Source: an uncultured Granulosicoccaceae bacterium (lineage in GTDB: Bacteria > Pseudomonadota > Gammaproteobacteria > CALCKW01). From it: DNA of 54,395 nt. The stretch covers positions 1 through 54,395 of the forward strand of contig CALCKW010000061.1 in NCBI GenBank assembly GCA_937965695.1, in the 5' to 3' direction. Position numbers and translations under genes: made by a program. Shown here piece by piece: positions 26,536 through 36,724 of this stretch. The stretch's first letter is position 1; each line of letters starts with the position of its first letter. Below the pieces are notes generated by a model. That model saw nothing but the letters and a program-made list of their open reading frames with translations, ran no database searches and was not told where the DNA came from.

Positions 26536-27327
26536 ATGTTATGCAGCCAAGAGCAGAAAAAATCTTTTTTGGAAGACGGCGCCGTCTACCTAAAAGGAGC
26601 CTTCACGGATTGGGTTGAGCTACTCAAACAAGGTGTTGAAGAAAATTTAAAAAATCCGGGACCTAGCTTTGCAGACAACGTGAGCAATGGCGGTGGAAGA
26701 TTCTGGGACGACTACTGCAATTGGCAGCGCATTCCTGCATTTCAAAATTTTATAGAGCAATCCCAAGCAGCGCGTTTTGCCAGTGAATTGATGGAGTCCA
26801 AGACAGTACAACTCTTCCATGATCATGTACTGGTCAAAGAGCCAGGGACTAGCATGCCAACGCCGTGGCACCAGGATTCACCCTACTACTTCGTCCATGG
26901 CACACAAACAGTGAGCTTTTGGATTCCACTAGACGCAGTGAGCAAGGAGAGCAGTTTGCAGTTTTTAGCTGGTTCTCATCGCTGGGAGAAAGAAGTGTTG
27001 CCCACTAGCTGGGCCGACAACAGCGACTTTTACGCAAGTAATCGGGATAAGTTTAGACCTGTCCCCAATGCCGACAGTAAAGAATACAGAGATTCACTAA
27101 GAGTTTGGGAGATGAAGCCCGGTGACGCTATTGCCTTTCATTTTAGAACGGTACACGGCGCCAAAGGGAACCCTGGCACAAGCAGGCGACGTGCTTTTTC
27201 ACTCAGGCTTGTAGGCGATGATGCTCGTTATGTAAATAGAGAAGGACGCACTTCCCCACCATTTCCTGGCCACAATATGCAAGATGGTCAGAAATTGCGT
27301 GAGGATTGGTTTCCCTACTTGACATAA
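26536..27327 (+). CDS. Phytanoyl-CoA dioxygenase (PhyH) family protein
   Basis: The product is 263 aa from the ATG at 26536 (GAGAG seven bases upstream); the frame is open further 5' without features. It is an Fe(II)/2-oxoglutarate oxygenase: PTPWHQDSPYYF gives the His-x-Asp ligands, FHFRTVHGA the distal His, and RRRAFSLRLVGDD the Arg that binds 2-oxoglutarate. Substrates of marine bacterial members vary widely and cannot be deduced. It is transcribed alone and converges on the DUF1353 gene. Confidence 0.9.
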   Translation: MLCSQEQKKSFLEDGAVYLKGAFTDWVELLKQGVEENLKNPGPSFADNVSNGGGRFWDDYCNWQRIPAFQNFIEQSQAARFASELMESKTVQLFHDHVLVKEPGTSMPTPWHQDSPYYFVHGTQTVSFWIPLDAVSKESSLQFLAGSHRWEKEVLPTSWADNSDFYASNRDKFRPVPNADSKEYRDSLRVWEMKPGDAIAFHFRTVHGAKGNPGTSRRRAFSLRLVGDDARYVNREGRTSPPFPGHNMQDGQKLREDWFPYLT

Positions 27328-27334
27328 AATTAAC

Positions 27335-27838
27335 TTAGCCTTGATGGCTCTTCGTTTTAGCCATCTGCTGCCAAGTACGCTTTAGAATATTAGGCCGCTG
27401 GATAGTCTCGGCGTGCTTGATCGGCATGCTTTTCAGGACGCGCTGAAAGCCACTTTCGCGATCCCACTTGTTTCTCTCCCACGCCCAACCTCCAAAAATA
27501 CGCACAGCCCAATAGATAAAAAAACGTCGCGAAGGACTGACTCCTAATACCACCATGCCGTCTCGAAAAATTTGGTCTGCTTCTTCGCGACTGTAGATGG
27601 ATTGATTCCAGTACAACCAATCGTGGATGACGGCCGCGTTACCATGAAGACCCCAATTGTTTACATACCAACGAATAAAAATGGGCACAGTTGCAAAATC
27701 AGTGACAAAACCACAGGGAACAGTTACTTGATTCCCAGCTGCACTTTGACCAACGTAGAAGCCAAAATCCTCTCGCAATACCCATGTGTTGCCATCAGCA
27801 AGCGGTGTCACCACCAATGACTTGGTGAATTGGCTCAT
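27335..27838 (-). CDS. DUF1353 family protein
   Basis: The product is 167 aa from the ATG at 27838. The DUF1353 core VPCGFVTDFATVP, then AAVIHDWLYW and ADQIFRDGMVVLGV are present. The family is common in phages and also in chromosomes; its function is unknown, although the conserved His-Asp pairs suggest an enzyme. It is a single gene, convergent with the PhyH gene and separated from it by 7 bp. No other phage genes are near, so it is probably a settled chromosomal copy. Confidence 0.88.
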   Translation of the reverse strand: MSQFTKSLVVTPLADGNTWVLREDFGFYVGQSAAGNQVTVPCGFVTDFATVPIFIRWYVNNWGLHGNAAVIHDWLYWNQSIYSREEADQIFRDGMVVLGVSPSRRFFIYWAVRIFGGWAWERNKWDRESGFQRVLKSMPIKHAETIQRPNILKRTWQQMAKTKSHQG

Positions 27839-28081
27839 GCAACAAACTCCAAAAACACAGACTTGGGGGAAGAAATATAGCAACAATTTGCGCTATAGGT
27901 TCGACAATACTGTTCGAATAAAAACAAATACTGGGCAACCTAAGCGTGAGGAATATCGGTCTACTTATCCAATGCCAAACCTTTTAAACTAGGTAGCCTC
28001 AGATTAAGTCCGGTCAATTAATAGCCTAGCTGCGCTAAATGACCTAAGCTGCCCATCCCTCATTCATCGAGAGTTACTTGT

Positions 28082-29518
28082 ATGAAGTTCTTGCCGCTTT
28101 TTGTGCGCGCTGACCGCGTGCCCGCTCTCGTTGTTGGTGGCGGGCCAGTTGCGACTCGTAAGGTGCGCGTGCTTCGAGAGTCAGGGGTCGTTGTACGAGT
28201 CGTAGCACCGCGAGTCGAACCGGCTCTAGAATCAATGGATGGCGTCACGATAGAACGGCGAGATTACCGCGAGAGCGACTTAAAGGGCGCAAAAATAGTT
28301 TTTGCTGCGACTGACAATCGCGCCCTTAATGCGCAGATAGCCAAAAGCTGCGAGCATTTGGACATATTGGCGAACACTGCAACCGATAGTTTAGAGGCTT
28401 GTTTTATTTTACCCGCCATCATCAACCGTGATCCGATAAACATTGCCATCACCACCACTGGCGCTTCTCCAGCGCTTACACGCATGTTGCGAAGCCGACT
28501 TGAAGCACTGCTACCCCCTAGTTATAGCCGTCTCGCAGCGCTACTTGAACAGTTTCGCGCGCGTGCTAACGCCGCCATTCCCAACAGTCGGGTACGCGGG
28601 CGATTTTGGGCAGAGATTGTCGAGGGCCCAATCGCGGATCTGATACACGCCGGACGCGAAGACGAAGCAGTTCAAGCGCTCGACAAAGCGATCGTTAACT
28701 CGGACAGTTCAGCTCCGCGTGATGGCGAAGTGTGGATTGTAGGTGCTGGACCGGGAGATGCGGACTTGCTGACGGTGCGTGCGCTGCGGCTGATTCAACA
28801 AGCCGATGTCGTGGTCGTTGATCGTTTAGTTTCTCCTGCCGTTCAAGCCCTAATAAGACCAGGGGCAGAGCTTGTCTATGCAGGTAAACGTCGCGCAGAT
28901 CATGCCATTCCGCAAGACGAGTTAAATTTATTGCTTGTTAGCATGGCTAAAGAGGGGAAAAGAGTTTGTCGTCTAAAGGGTGGAGATCCTTTTATCTTTG
29001 GCCGTGGCGCAGAAGAGATTGAAACACTCGTCGATCACGGTGTGCGCTTTCAGATTGTACCCGGCATCACAGCCGCCAGTGGTTGCGCTAGCTATGCCGG
29101 CATTCCGCTAACACATCGCGACTACGCACAAAGCTGCGCTTTTATTACTGGTAATCGGCAAGCGGACGGAAGTTTAGATTTGGAATGGGCACGCCATGCA
29201 AACCCTGCACAAACACTAGTTTTTTATATGAGCTTGCATTCCTTGCCGACAATCAGCAAAGAGTTGCAAGCGAATGGTCTGCCTGCTGATACTCCAGCGG
29301 CAGTTATTCAGCAAGGGACCACCCCACACCAACGGGTTTTGATTTCAAACCTCGCCGATGTTGCCAACGATTGTGTTGAGGCAGACATTCAACCACCGAG
29401 CTTGTTAATCGTGGGGCAAGTTGTTCGACTGTACCATCGACTGCATTGGTACCGTACCGGCGCCGACACCGTTACCCACGAAGCGGATTTCTTCGACTCT
29501 TCTACGCCGCGTGCGTAA
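28082..29518 (+). CDS. cysG: Siroheme synthase, trifunctional
   Basis: The product is 478 aa. The N-terminal precorrin-2 dehydrogenase/ferrochelatase half (about 1-210) has VVGGGPVATRK and ITTTGASPALTRMLR. The C-terminal uroporphyrinogen-III methyltransferase half has GAGPGDADLLTVRAL, RLKGGDPFIFGRGAEE and GITAASGCASYAGIPLTHR. Together they convert uroporphyrinogen III to siroheme, the cofactor of sulfite and nitrite reductases. It is complete and convergent with trpC, with 22 bp between stops. Confidence 0.97.
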   Translation: MKFLPLFVRADRVPALVVGGGPVATRKVRVLRESGVVVRVVAPRVEPALESMDGVTIERRDYRESDLKGAKIVFAATDNRALNAQIAKSCEHLDILANTATDSLEACFILPAIINRDPINIAITTTGASPALTRMLRSRLEALLPPSYSRLAALLEQFRARANAAIPNSRVRGRFWAEIVEGPIADLIHAGREDEAVQALDKAIVNSDSSAPRDGEVWIVGAGPGDADLLTVRALRLIQQADVVVVDRLVSPAVQALIRPGAELVYAGKRRADHAIPQDELNLLLVSMAKEGKRVCRLKGGDPFIFGRGAEEIETLVDHGVRFQIVPGITAASGCASYAGIPLTHRDYAQSCAFITGNRQADGSLDLEWARHANPAQTLVFYMSLHSLPTISKELQANGLPADTPAAVIQQGTTPHQRVLISNLADVANDCVEADIQPPSLLIVGQVVRLYHRLHWYRTGADTVTHEADFFDSSTPRA

Positions 29519-29540
29519 GCGTCGAGCACCACTTTGCAAA

Positions 29541-30338
29541 CTAAGAGAAGAATCGACGCAATTCTTCACCCGGGTTTTCGGCACGCATAAAGCTCTCACC
29601 AACAAGATAAGCGTCCACATTATTATCACGCATCAATACCACGTCTTCCGCGCTTGTAATACCACTTTCTGTGACGACCAACACACCTTCAGGTATGCTC
29701 GGCAAAAGGTCCAGCGTGGTTTTTAGCGATACTTCGAAAGTGCGCAAATTGCGGTTATTGATACCTAGCAAGTCTAAGTCTAAGCGCAGAGCCCTTTCCA
29801 CTTCCGCCGCATCATGCGCTTCTACCAAAACATCCATTGATAGTTCGGTGGCGAGTTGGTGCAATTCTCGCATTTGCTGATCTTCAAGTGCCGCAACAAT
29901 CAATAAAATGCAATCGGCACCCATCGCTCGCGCCTCGAAAACCTGATAGGGATCAATGATAAAGTCTTTGCGAATCACAGGCAGTGTGCAAGCCGCACGC
30001 GCTGCGATGAGAAAGTCTGTGCTGCCTTGAAAATACTTCTCGTCAGTAAGCACCGATAAACAAGCAGCCCCGCCAGCAGCATAACTGCTAGCTATTGACG
30101 GCGGGTCAAAGTCAGGGCGAATCACACCTTTGCTTGGAGAAGCCTTTTTTATCTCTGCAATAACTGCCGACTCACCCAGCGCCAACTTACTTGCCATGCT
30201 CGCTCTAAACCCGCGCACAGCGCTTTGCTCACCGGCAAGCGTTTGCAAATCGGCAACTGAAACCCTAGCCGATCTCGCTGCATTTTCTTCGACTTTAGTT
30301 CCAAGAATTTTCTTGAGTACATCTGGCGTATTACTCAT
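29541..30338 (-). CDS. trpC: Indole-3-glycerol phosphate synthase
   Basis: The product is 265 aa. TIM-barrel motifs are intact: [63 protein letters not shown] and [12 protein letters not shown]. It converts carboxyphenylaminodeoxyribulose phosphate to indole-3-glycerol phosphate. It is monofunctional (no fused TrpF). Its ATG overlaps the trpD stop as ATGA, so the two are translationally coupled. It is the last gene of trpEGDC. Confidence 0.98.
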   Translation of the reverse strand: MSNTPDVLKKILGTKVEENAARSARVSVADLQTLAGEQSAVRGFRASMASKLALGESAVIAEIKKASPSKGVIRPDFDPPSIASSYAAGGAACLSVLTDEKYFQGSTDFLIAARAACTLPVIRKDFIIDPYQVFEARAMGADCILLIVAALEDQQMRELHQLATELSMDVLVEAHDAAEVERALRLDLDLLGINNRNLRTFEVSLKTTLDLLPSIPEGVLVVTESGITSAEDVVLMRDNNVDAYLVGESFMRAENPGEELRRFFS

Positions 30339-31363
30339 GCTTTCTCCCCGAACTGACTTGAAAACTGCGCGAGTTGTGCTAATTTATCCGTTGCAGCACC
30401 GCTATCAATTGCATTCGCGGCTTTTGTAATGCCATCGGCATGACTTGAAGCTTGTCCGGCCACATAGATCCCAGCACCAGCGTTTAGTAAAACGGTATCT
30501 CTCGCTGCACCCTTTTTCCCTGCAAAGACATCTTGAATCATCGCCAAACTTTCGCCGGAGTCGGAAACTTGAATCTCATGCATTGCCGCTTCCTGTAGAT
30601 TAAAATCAGCCGGATTAATCACGTAGCTGTGCACTTCGCCCTCACGCATTTCAGCAATCATTGTCTCGCCGTTGATGCCAATTTCATCGAGCCCTATTTT
30701 GGCGTGCACCACCATTGTGTGAATACTGCCAAGTCGCGCGAAAACATGCGCAATTGGCTCGACAAGGTCGGCTGCAAACACACCAATCAACTGGCGTTTC
30801 GCACCCGCAGGATTGGTTAGGGGACCCAATACATTAAAGATCGTGCGTACACCCATTTCACGTCTTGGCCCAGCAGCGTACTTCATTGCACTGTGGTGTT
30901 TGGGCGCGAACATAAAACCCAACCCCGTCGCCTCGATACACTGACGCACCTCATCTGCTGTTAGATCAATATTGACACCCGCTTTCTCAAAAAGATCAGC
31001 AGCACCCGACTTGCTAGAGATTGAGCGATTGCCATGTTTAGCAACTATGGCACCAGCGGCAGCTGCGACAATTGAACTAGCGGTAGATATATTAAACGTA
31101 CCCGAGGAGTCGCCACCAGTGCCGACAATATCTACAACATTGTCACCTGCTAGAGATACTTTCTCTGCCAGGTTACTCATCACGTCCGCCGCGGCAGCAA
31201 TCTCATCGACCGTCTCACCTTTAATTCGCAAACCAATCAAAAACCCACCGATTTGCGCAGGTGTAGCGTCACCGGTCATGATCTGCTTCATCACCGCCTG
31301 CATGGCGGCTACGCTGAGGTCGTTGCCTTGCAACAACTCACTAATTGCCTCTTGTATTTTCAT
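30335..31363 (-). CDS. trpD: Anthranilate phosphoribosyltransferase
   Basis: The product is 342 aa from the ATG at 31363 (GAGG eight bases upstream). Hallmarks are [38 protein letters not shown] and [12 protein letters not shown]. It transfers phosphoribose from PRPP to anthranilate. It is monofunctional, not fused to trpG as in enterics. It lies 25 bp after trpG. Confidence 0.98.
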   Translation of the reverse strand: MKIQEAISELLQGNDLSVAAMQAVMKQIMTGDATPAQIGGFLIGLRIKGETVDEIAAAADVMSNLAEKVSLAGDNVVDIVGTGGDSSGTFNISTASSIVAAAAGAIVAKHGNRSISSKSGAADLFEKAGVNIDLTADEVRQCIEATGLGFMFAPKHHSAMKYAAGPRREMGVRTIFNVLGPLTNPAGAKRQLIGVFAADLVEPIAHVFARLGSIHTMVVHAKIGLDEIGINGETMIAEMREGEVHSYVINPADFNLQEAAMHEIQVSDSGESLAMIQDVFAGKKGAARDTVLLNAGAGIYVAGQASSHADGITKAANAIDSGAATDKLAQLAQFSSQFGEKA

Positions 31364-31388
31364 GTTCAAAACCTCTGTGAGCGGCTAA

Positions 31389-31976
31389 TTATTGATCGAG
31401 AAAGCTCTGCAACTGCTTATGCCCATGCGCACTACGAATAGATTCAGGGTGATATTGCACACCTTCGACAGCCAGTGTTTTATGGCGCAATCCCATAATC
31501 GCCTCCACACGACCACTGTCATCTTCCACCCATGCGGTCATCTCTAAGCAATCAGGTAACGTGTCGTGGTCGACCACAAGAGAATGATAGCGTGTCGCTT
31601 CAAATGGGCTGGGTAAATCCCTAAACACACCTTGGCCCTTATGCTGAACCGGCGAGAGCTTACCGTGCATAATACGATCGGCTCGAACAACTTTTCCGCC
31701 AAACACCTCTCCGATAGCCTGGTGTCCCAAACAGACACCGAGGATAGGTACCTGCCCCGCAAAATTCTCTATCACAGCCTTTGAAATACCTGCATCCCGT
31801 GGTGTGCAAGGACCGGGACCCACCAAAATACGCTTGGGTGCCAATGCTTCAATTTCATCGATGCTTATTTGGTCGTTGCGATGCACTTGCAATGTCTGGC
31901 CTAACTCGCCCAAGTACTGCACCAAGTTATAAGTAAAGGAGTCGTAGTTGTCGATGACTAATAACATGTCGTTCAA
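31389..31976 (-). CDS. trpG: Anthranilate synthase component II (glutamine amidotransferase)
   Basis: The product is 195 aa, a class I glutamine amidotransferase. The nucleophile Cys is in [15 protein letters not shown], and His-Glu are in [13 protein letters not shown]. It supplies ammonia to TrpE. The ATG at 31976 overlaps the trpE stop as ATGA. A PabA role shared with folate synthesis is possible but cannot be judged here. Confidence 0.97.
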   Translation of the reverse strand: MNDMLLVIDNYDSFTYNLVQYLGELGQTLQVHRNDQISIDEIEALAPKRILVGPGPCTPRDAGISKAVIENFAGQVPILGVCLGHQAIGEVFGGKVVRADRIMHGKLSPVQHKGQGVFRDLPSPFEATRYHSLVVDHDTLPDCLEMTAWVEDDSGRVEAIMGLRHKTLAVEGVQYHPESIRSAHGHKQLQSFLDQ

Positions 31977-33472
31977 CCCCTCTTCTTATCAGCGGGCAAC
32001 ATCTGAAGCCCCGCTTCAGCCATTGCAACAGCTCTAAACAAGGCCCGACCTTTGTTCAGGGTTTCCTGCCATTCCGACTCGGGCACGCTGTCGTAGACCA
32101 AGCCCGCCCCCGCCTGCATATATAATGTTTGATCTTTAATGACAGCAGTGCGAATGGCGATCGCCAAATCCATATTGCCGTTCCAAGAAATGTAGCCCAC
32201 TGCACCACCGTACAAGCCCCTTTTGACGGGTTCTAACTCGTCTAGAATTTCCATCGCTCGAATTTTTGGTGCACCAGAAAGAGTTCCGGCAGGGAAAGTC
32301 GCACGCAGCACAGATAGCGGTGTCATGCCCTGCTTAACTGTGCCCTGCACATTTGAAACAATATGCATCACGTGCGAGTAGCGTTCGACCGCCATCTCCT
32401 CGGTCACCCGCACAGTCCCCATCTCGCTGATACGGCCCACGTCGTTGCGACCCAAATCAATGAGCATTAAATGCTCAGCAACTTCTTTAGGGTCTGCTAA
32501 AAGCTCTTTCTCCAAGCGCAGATCTTCCTCTTCGGAGGACCCTCTCGGGCGCGTGCCCGCTAAGGGTCTAACCGATACTTCTCCATCTTCTTCGCGCACT
32601 AGGATTTCTGGCGAAGCCCCCACCACAAAGTGATCACCTAGATTGAGGTAGTACATATAGGGCGAAGGATTGAGCACACGCAATGCGCGGTAAAGATCCA
32701 ATGGCTGCGCCTTGTAAGGCACCGACATGCGCTGTGATAACACCACTTGCATGCAATCTCCAGCCGCTATGTATTCTCGACAGGTCTCAACCGCCTGTTT
32801 GAATCCCTCCTGCGTAAAACCAGAGTCAAACTCGCTCTCGACAACCGTGCGACGACGGTGTGGCTGAGAATAAGGGGCACTGCGCTGCATTTGTGCTTCT
32901 ATGTCGTCGAGGCGCTCTTGGGTGCGACTCCAAGCTTCGGGTGTTGCCGGGTCGCACATAATGACGATATACAAAGAGCCGTTCAGATTATCAAAAACCA
33001 CAACCTCATCAGACACCATCAATGTGATGTCTGGGGTATCTATTGGATCAATCTTGTCCCAACGATCCAGCTTAGGCTCTATATAGCGGATGGTGTCGTA
33101 GCCAAAGTAGCCGACAAGGCCACCAATCATTCTTGGCAGCTCTGGAATATCAGGCACACGGACACCTGCCATGTAATCCTCTATCCAAGCCAGCGGATCG
33201 GTTACGGTTTCTTCTTGGGTAATTTCACGGCCACGCAACACGCTAATTGTGCGTTCGCGAATCTGGATCACTTCTCGACAGGGCAATCCGATGACGGAAT
33301 AACGGCCCCATTTCTCGCCACCCTGAACAGACTCAAGCAAATAGGTATGTGGCTGAGAGGCAAGCTTGACGTAGGTCGAAAGAGGGGTGTCCATATCAGC
33401 CAGAATTTGGCGGGATACGGGGATACGGTTGAAGCCAGCGTCGGCGTGGTTCTGAAAGTCTTCAGGCGTCAT
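31973..33472 (-). CDS. trpE: Anthranilate synthase component I
   Basis: The product is 499 aa. The N-terminal feedback-binding region contains [18 protein letters not shown], the LLESV-type motif of tryptophan inhibition. The chorismate-utilising domain includes [18 protein letters not shown] residues ([19 protein letters not shown]) and [10 protein letters not shown]. It makes anthranilate from chorismate with TrpG. It is first in trpEGDC and preceded by a Trp-rich leader peptide 57 bp upstream, so attenuation by tRNA-Trp supply is likely. Confidence 0.98.
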   Translation of the reverse strand: MTPEDFQNHADAGFNRIPVSRQILADMDTPLSTYVKLASQPHTYLLESVQGGEKWGRYSVIGLPCREVIQIRERTISVLRGREITQEETVTDPLAWIEDYMAGVRVPDIPELPRMIGGLVGYFGYDTIRYIEPKLDRWDKIDPIDTPDITLMVSDEVVVFDNLNGSLYIVIMCDPATPEAWSRTQERLDDIEAQMQRSAPYSQPHRRRTVVESEFDSGFTQEGFKQAVETCREYIAAGDCMQVVLSQRMSVPYKAQPLDLYRALRVLNPSPYMYYLNLGDHFVVGASPEILVREEDGEVSVRPLAGTRPRGSSEEEDLRLEKELLADPKEVAEHLMLIDLGRNDVGRISEMGTVRVTEEMAVERYSHVMHIVSNVQGTVKQGMTPLSVLRATFPAGTLSGAPKIRAMEILDELEPVKRGLYGGAVGYISWNGNMDLAIAIRTAVIKDQTLYMQAGAGLVYDSVPESEWQETLNKGRALFRAVAMAEAGLQMLPADKKRG

Positions 33473-33528
33473 GATTAATCTCGCGCGATAAATTGGTAAA
33501 GCAAAATGTGTTGAGCGGACTTAGGAAG

Positions 33529-33576
33529 TCACCCTCGCCATCGCCACCAAAGAATATTCGCGTTTAATTTGATCAT
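33529..33576 (-). CDS. trpL: trp leader peptide (15 aa, Trp-Trp-Arg-Trp)
   Basis: On the minus strand, ATG at 33576 opens MIKLNANILWWRWRG and closes with TGA at 33529-33531. Three of four consecutive codons near its end are Trp, in the position and length typical of attenuation leader peptides, 57 bp before trpE. The ribosome-binding site is weak. After it there is a small hairpin, GACTT-CCT-AAGTC (complement of 33518-33530), but no clear terminator with a T-run, so the exact mechanism is open. Confidence 0.75.
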   Translation of the reverse strand: MIKLNANILWWRWRG

Positions 33577-34039
33577 GCTGAAATTGGATAACCGAGTTTC
33601 AAGTTTAAAAAACAATCTGGTCGCTATCATAAATTAATTCGGCCCGTCAGCAAACCAAAACTGATGCGAATCGATAATCAAAGACCCTAAAAAGCCATAA
33701 TCCCTGGGTTGAAATGACCAGTGGCAGGCTGGAGTTTTGTCGTTTCCCTAAAAAACAGGCGATGTACCAAGGTACATTAGATCGATGTCTGTTCCATGAA
33801 GTCGGCGTGAAATATTTAGTCCCAGCAAGGTACAAATCGACAGCAATAGTGGTGCTTTGGGCTAGATTTGTAACGGGACGGGGCCCAATTTAGCGCTTCA
33901 ACGGCGCGAGCATGACGTGATCTGAGGCTCCCTCGGGAAGTTGCCAAGCAAGTCTTGGACACTTCCGCCGATATGGAGTCACTAATGTGCGGTCTTTCGC
34001 ATTCCGCAACCACCGAATTTCAGTTAAAGCTTTCGAGTT
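33577..34039. other. Intergenic region with palindromes and a second repeat copy
   Basis: This gene-poor stretch between trpL and the DUF368 gene holds the palindrome TGTACC-AA-GGTACA (33763-33776) and the partial dispersed repeat at 33862-33933. A 62-codon minus-strand frame (33647-33835) has no family signature. The trp promoter must lie between the palindrome and 33576; TGTACCAAGGTACA does not match the E. coli TrpR operator. Confidence 0.45.
33862..33933. repeat. Dispersed palindromic element, partial copy B
   Basis: The end TGATCTGAGGCTCCCT (33918-33933) is identical to the right end of copy A at 15308-15323. The interior (GGGCCCAATTTAGCGC and GGCGCGAGCATGA) aligns with gaps to the complement of 15250-15300. 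The opposite terminal repeat is missing or too diverged to see. Confidence 0.6.
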
Positions 34040-34954
34040 ATGAATCAAAATATATCTACATTTATCAAAGGGTTGGCAATGGGCGCCGCCAATGTTATTC
34101 CTGGTGTATCCGGCGGTACAGTGGCGCTAGTTACCGGGATCTACGAACGCCTGATAAACGCCCTAAAATCGTGCAATTTTGGCGCGGCTAAGCTGTTGCT
34201 CACGGGTGATTTCAAAGGCGCCTGGCAACATATGGACGGTAATTTCCTCGCATCCATCCTTGCAGGTGTGGCTGTCAGCATCGTCACTTTGGCAAAAGTA
34301 TTGGAATTCCTGTTAGCCAACCACGAAATTTGGACCATGGCCTTCTTTTTTGGCCTGATTGCGGTTTCAATCTACAGCGTGGGCCGCACGGTAAATCAGT
34401 GGGGCGTCAGCGCAATTGCCGCGGTCATCATTGGCACTTTACTCGCGGTGAGCGTAGCCATGCTGGCACCTGCAAGCGAAAACGCGAATGCTGGCTATTT
34501 GTTCCTGTGTGGAGTGATAGCCATTTGTTCGATGATTTTACCGGGCCTATCTGGCTCTTTTGTACTAATCATCATGGGCAATTACGCTCTTGTTTTAGGC
34601 GCTATTGGCCGGTTCGATATGGCCATTTTATTGCCTATGGCGCTGGGCTGTGGCCTCGGACTGCTCGCTTTTGCACACGTCTTGGGTTGGGTCTACGACA
34701 AATACCACGATCAAACGGTCGCGTTAATGACTGGATTCATTCTTGGCTCCTTAGCAGTGGTTTGGCCTTGGAAGAACAAAGTTTTAGAACAGGTCGTGCG
34801 TGAAGGCAAAGCAGACAAAGAGATAACCACCGGCTATGAGTGGTTTACACCAGTTTTGAGCGATAGCACTACGTTGATCGCACTTGCACTTATGGTGATT
34901 GGTGGCCTAGTGATTTGGACCATGGAAAAAGTATCTGGCGGTAAAAATCACTGA
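34040..34954 (+). CDS. DUF368 membrane protein, undecaprenyl-phosphate translocase (PopT-like)
   Basis: The product is 304 aa with about eight hydrophobic segments. The paired family motifs GAANVIPGVSGGTVALVTG (about 15-33) and MILPGLSGSFVLIIMGNY (about 166-183) are intact. DUF368 proteins have been shown to flip undecaprenyl phosphate back across the cytoplasmic membrane for reuse in cell-wall synthesis, often important at alkaline pH or in marine species. It is monocistronic, and an imperfect terminator hairpin follows. Confidence 0.92.
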   Translation: MNQNISTFIKGLAMGAANVIPGVSGGTVALVTGIYERLINALKSCNFGAAKLLLTGDFKGAWQHMDGNFLASILAGVAVSIVTLAKVLEFLLANHEIWTMAFFFGLIAVSIYSVGRTVNQWGVSAIAAVIIGTLLAVSVAMLAPASENANAGYLFLCGVIAICSMILPGLSGSFVLIIMGNYALVLGAIGRFDMAILLPMALGCGLGLLAFAHVLGWVYDKYHDQTVALMTGFILGSLAVVWPWKNKVLEQVVREGKADKEITTGYEWFTPVLSDSTTLIALALMVIGGLVIWTMEKVSGGKNH

Positions 34955-34973
34955 ATCAATACCCTTGTTAGAG

Positions 34974-34994
34974 CGGGCCAAGCACAGTGGCCCG
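34974..34994 (+). terminator. Terminator-like hairpin after the DUF368 gene
   Basis: CGGGCCA (34974-34980) pairs with TGGCCCG (34988-34994) around a 7-nt loop. Only TTGAATTG follows, so the T-run is poor and termination may be weak. Confidence 0.4.
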
Positions 34995-35135
34995 TTGAAT
35001 TGAACACGATCACTTTGCTTGCCTCTTTATTGCTGTATTAGATCTCTAGCGGTGCTGCATTCTAGCGGTATAATGGCATCATCAAGCGACCCGAAAAAAG
35101 TCGCCACAATTACAAAGCTAAGGAATGGAAACGCC

Positions 35136-36662
35136 ATGACTACCATTGCGACAGAAGATTTGATCAGCAGTGTGGAAGACGCTCTGCAATACATCAGCTA
35201 TTACCATCCCATGGATTTCATACAGGCAGTCGACGCAGCATACCAACGCGAAGAGGCGCCTGCAGCCAAAGACGCGATGGCGCAAATTCTCATTAACTCG
35301 CGCATGTGCGCCGAGGGACGCCGCCCCATCTGCCAGGACACTGGGATCATTACTGTATTTGCCAAGGTTGGCATGGGTGTCAACTTCGAAGGTGACATGG
35401 GTCTCACCGATATGATCAATGAAGGCGTGCGTCGCGCTTACCTAAACACGGAAAATCCGTTACGTGCCTCTGTGTTAGCAGATCCAGACGGCGCTAGAAA
35501 AAATACTAACGACAATACGCCAGCCGTTATTCATTACGATGTAGTGCCAGGCAACACCATTGAGATACATGTAGCCGCGAAAGGCGGCGGCAGTGAAGCC
35601 AAAAGTAAGTTTGCCATGCTCAACCCTTCGGACTCAGTCGTGGATTGGGTGCTTGAACAAATTCCTAAGATGGGAGCAGGCTGGTGCCCGCCCGGTATGC
35701 TTGGTATAGGCATTGGCGGGACGGCTGAGAAGGCGATGTTGCTGGCTAAGGAGGCCTTGCTAGGACACGTCGATATTCAAGAGCTAGCAGAACGCGGCGC
35801 GCAGACTCGCGCGGAAGAACTTCGCTTGGAGCTTTTTGAGAAGATAAATAAGCTCGGTATCGGTGCACAAGGCTTAGGCGGACTCACTACTGTTCTCGAC
35901 ATTAAAGTTCTAGATGCTCCTACGCATGCGGCCAACAAACCCATCGCTTTGATCCCGAATTGCGCAGCCACCAGACATACGCATTTTGTCCTCGATGGCA
36001 GTGGCCCTGCCGTGCTGACACCCCCGAACTTGTCGGACTGGCCAGAAGTAGCACGAGTCAGTGGCGATGAAGCGATTCGCCTAGATTTAAACAACATCAA
36101 CAAAGACGACATTCAGTCATTGAAATCAGGCGACACTGTTTTACTCAGCGGGAAGCTGCTGACCGGACGAGACGCGGCGCACAAACGCATGACCGACATG
36201 ATCGCGGCCGGTGAGACATTACCCGTGGATTTCACTAACCGCTTTATCTACTACGTGGGCCCAGTCAACCCAGTACGCGAAGAAGCAGTCGGCCCGGCAG
36301 GCCCGACGACTGCAACCCGTATGGATAAATTTACCCGCACCATGCTTGAAACGACTGGTTTGATTGGCATGGTTGGAAAAGCCGAGCGTGGCCCCGAGGC
36401 ACGAGATGCTATCCGCGACAATAAAGCCGTTTATTTAATGGCTGTTGGTGGTGCGGCATATCTCGTCTCTAAAGCAATCAAAAACGCCAAGGTAGTGGCT
36501 TTTGAAGAACTTGGCATGGAAGCAATTTATGAGTTCGATGTCGTGGATATGCCAGTGACTGTTGCCGTAGATTCCAGCGGCGACTCAGTACACGTCAGTG
36601 GCCCCCAACTTTGGAAGGGTAAAATCGCCAGTGGCGAAGTGAAAGTAATCAGCTTCAAGTAA
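35136..36662 (+). CDS. fumA: Fumarate hydratase, class I (iron-sulfur)
   Basis: The product is 508 aa from the ATG at 35136, with alpha and beta domains fused as in FumA/FumB. Three Cys positions that bind the [4Fe-4S] cluster are seen in RRPICQDTG, GAGWCPPGM and LIPNCAATRHTHFVLDGSG. The C-terminal beta domain has GRDAAHKRM and GPVNPVREEAVGPAGPTTATRMD. It interconverts fumarate and malate in the TCA cycle and is oxygen-sensitive. A strong terminator follows. Paralogue naming (fumA or fumB) cannot be decided. Confidence 0.96.
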   Translation: MTTIATEDLISSVEDALQYISYYHPMDFIQAVDAAYQREEAPAAKDAMAQILINSRMCAEGRRPICQDTGIITVFAKVGMGVNFEGDMGLTDMINEGVRRAYLNTENPLRASVLADPDGARKNTNDNTPAVIHYDVVPGNTIEIHVAAKGGGSEAKSKFAMLNPSDSVVDWVLEQIPKMGAGWCPPGMLGIGIGGTAEKAMLLAKEALLGHVDIQELAERGAQTRAEELRLELFEKINKLGIGAQGLGGLTTVLDIKVLDAPTHAANKPIALIPNCAATRHTHFVLDGSGPAVLTPPNLSDWPEVARVSGDEAIRLDLNNINKDDIQSLKSGDTVLLSGKLLTGRDAAHKRMTDMIAAGETLPVDFTNRFIYYVGPVNPVREEAVGPAGPTTATRMDKFTRTMLETTGLIGMVGKAERGPEARDAIRDNKAVYLMAVGGAAYLVSKAIKNAKVVAFEELGMEAIYEFDVVDMPVTVAVDSSGDSVHVSGPQLWKGKIASGEVKVISFK

Positions 36663-36680
36663 TACCTATAAACTGAAAAA

Positions 36681-36707
36681 GCCCGGTAGTTAACCGGGCT
36701 ATTTTTT
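36681..36707 (+). terminator. Rho-independent terminator after fumarase
   Basis: GCCCGGT (36681-36687) pairs with ACCGGGC (36693-36699) around AGTTA. TATTTTTTT follows, 18 bp past the fumarase stop. Confidence 0.92.
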
Positions 36708-36724
36708 TGTCACTACGCAGAAGA

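Noticed and set aside
33647..33835. 62-codon minus-strand frame upstream of trp
   Set aside because: No recognisable domain; lies in repeat-bearing intergenic DNA.
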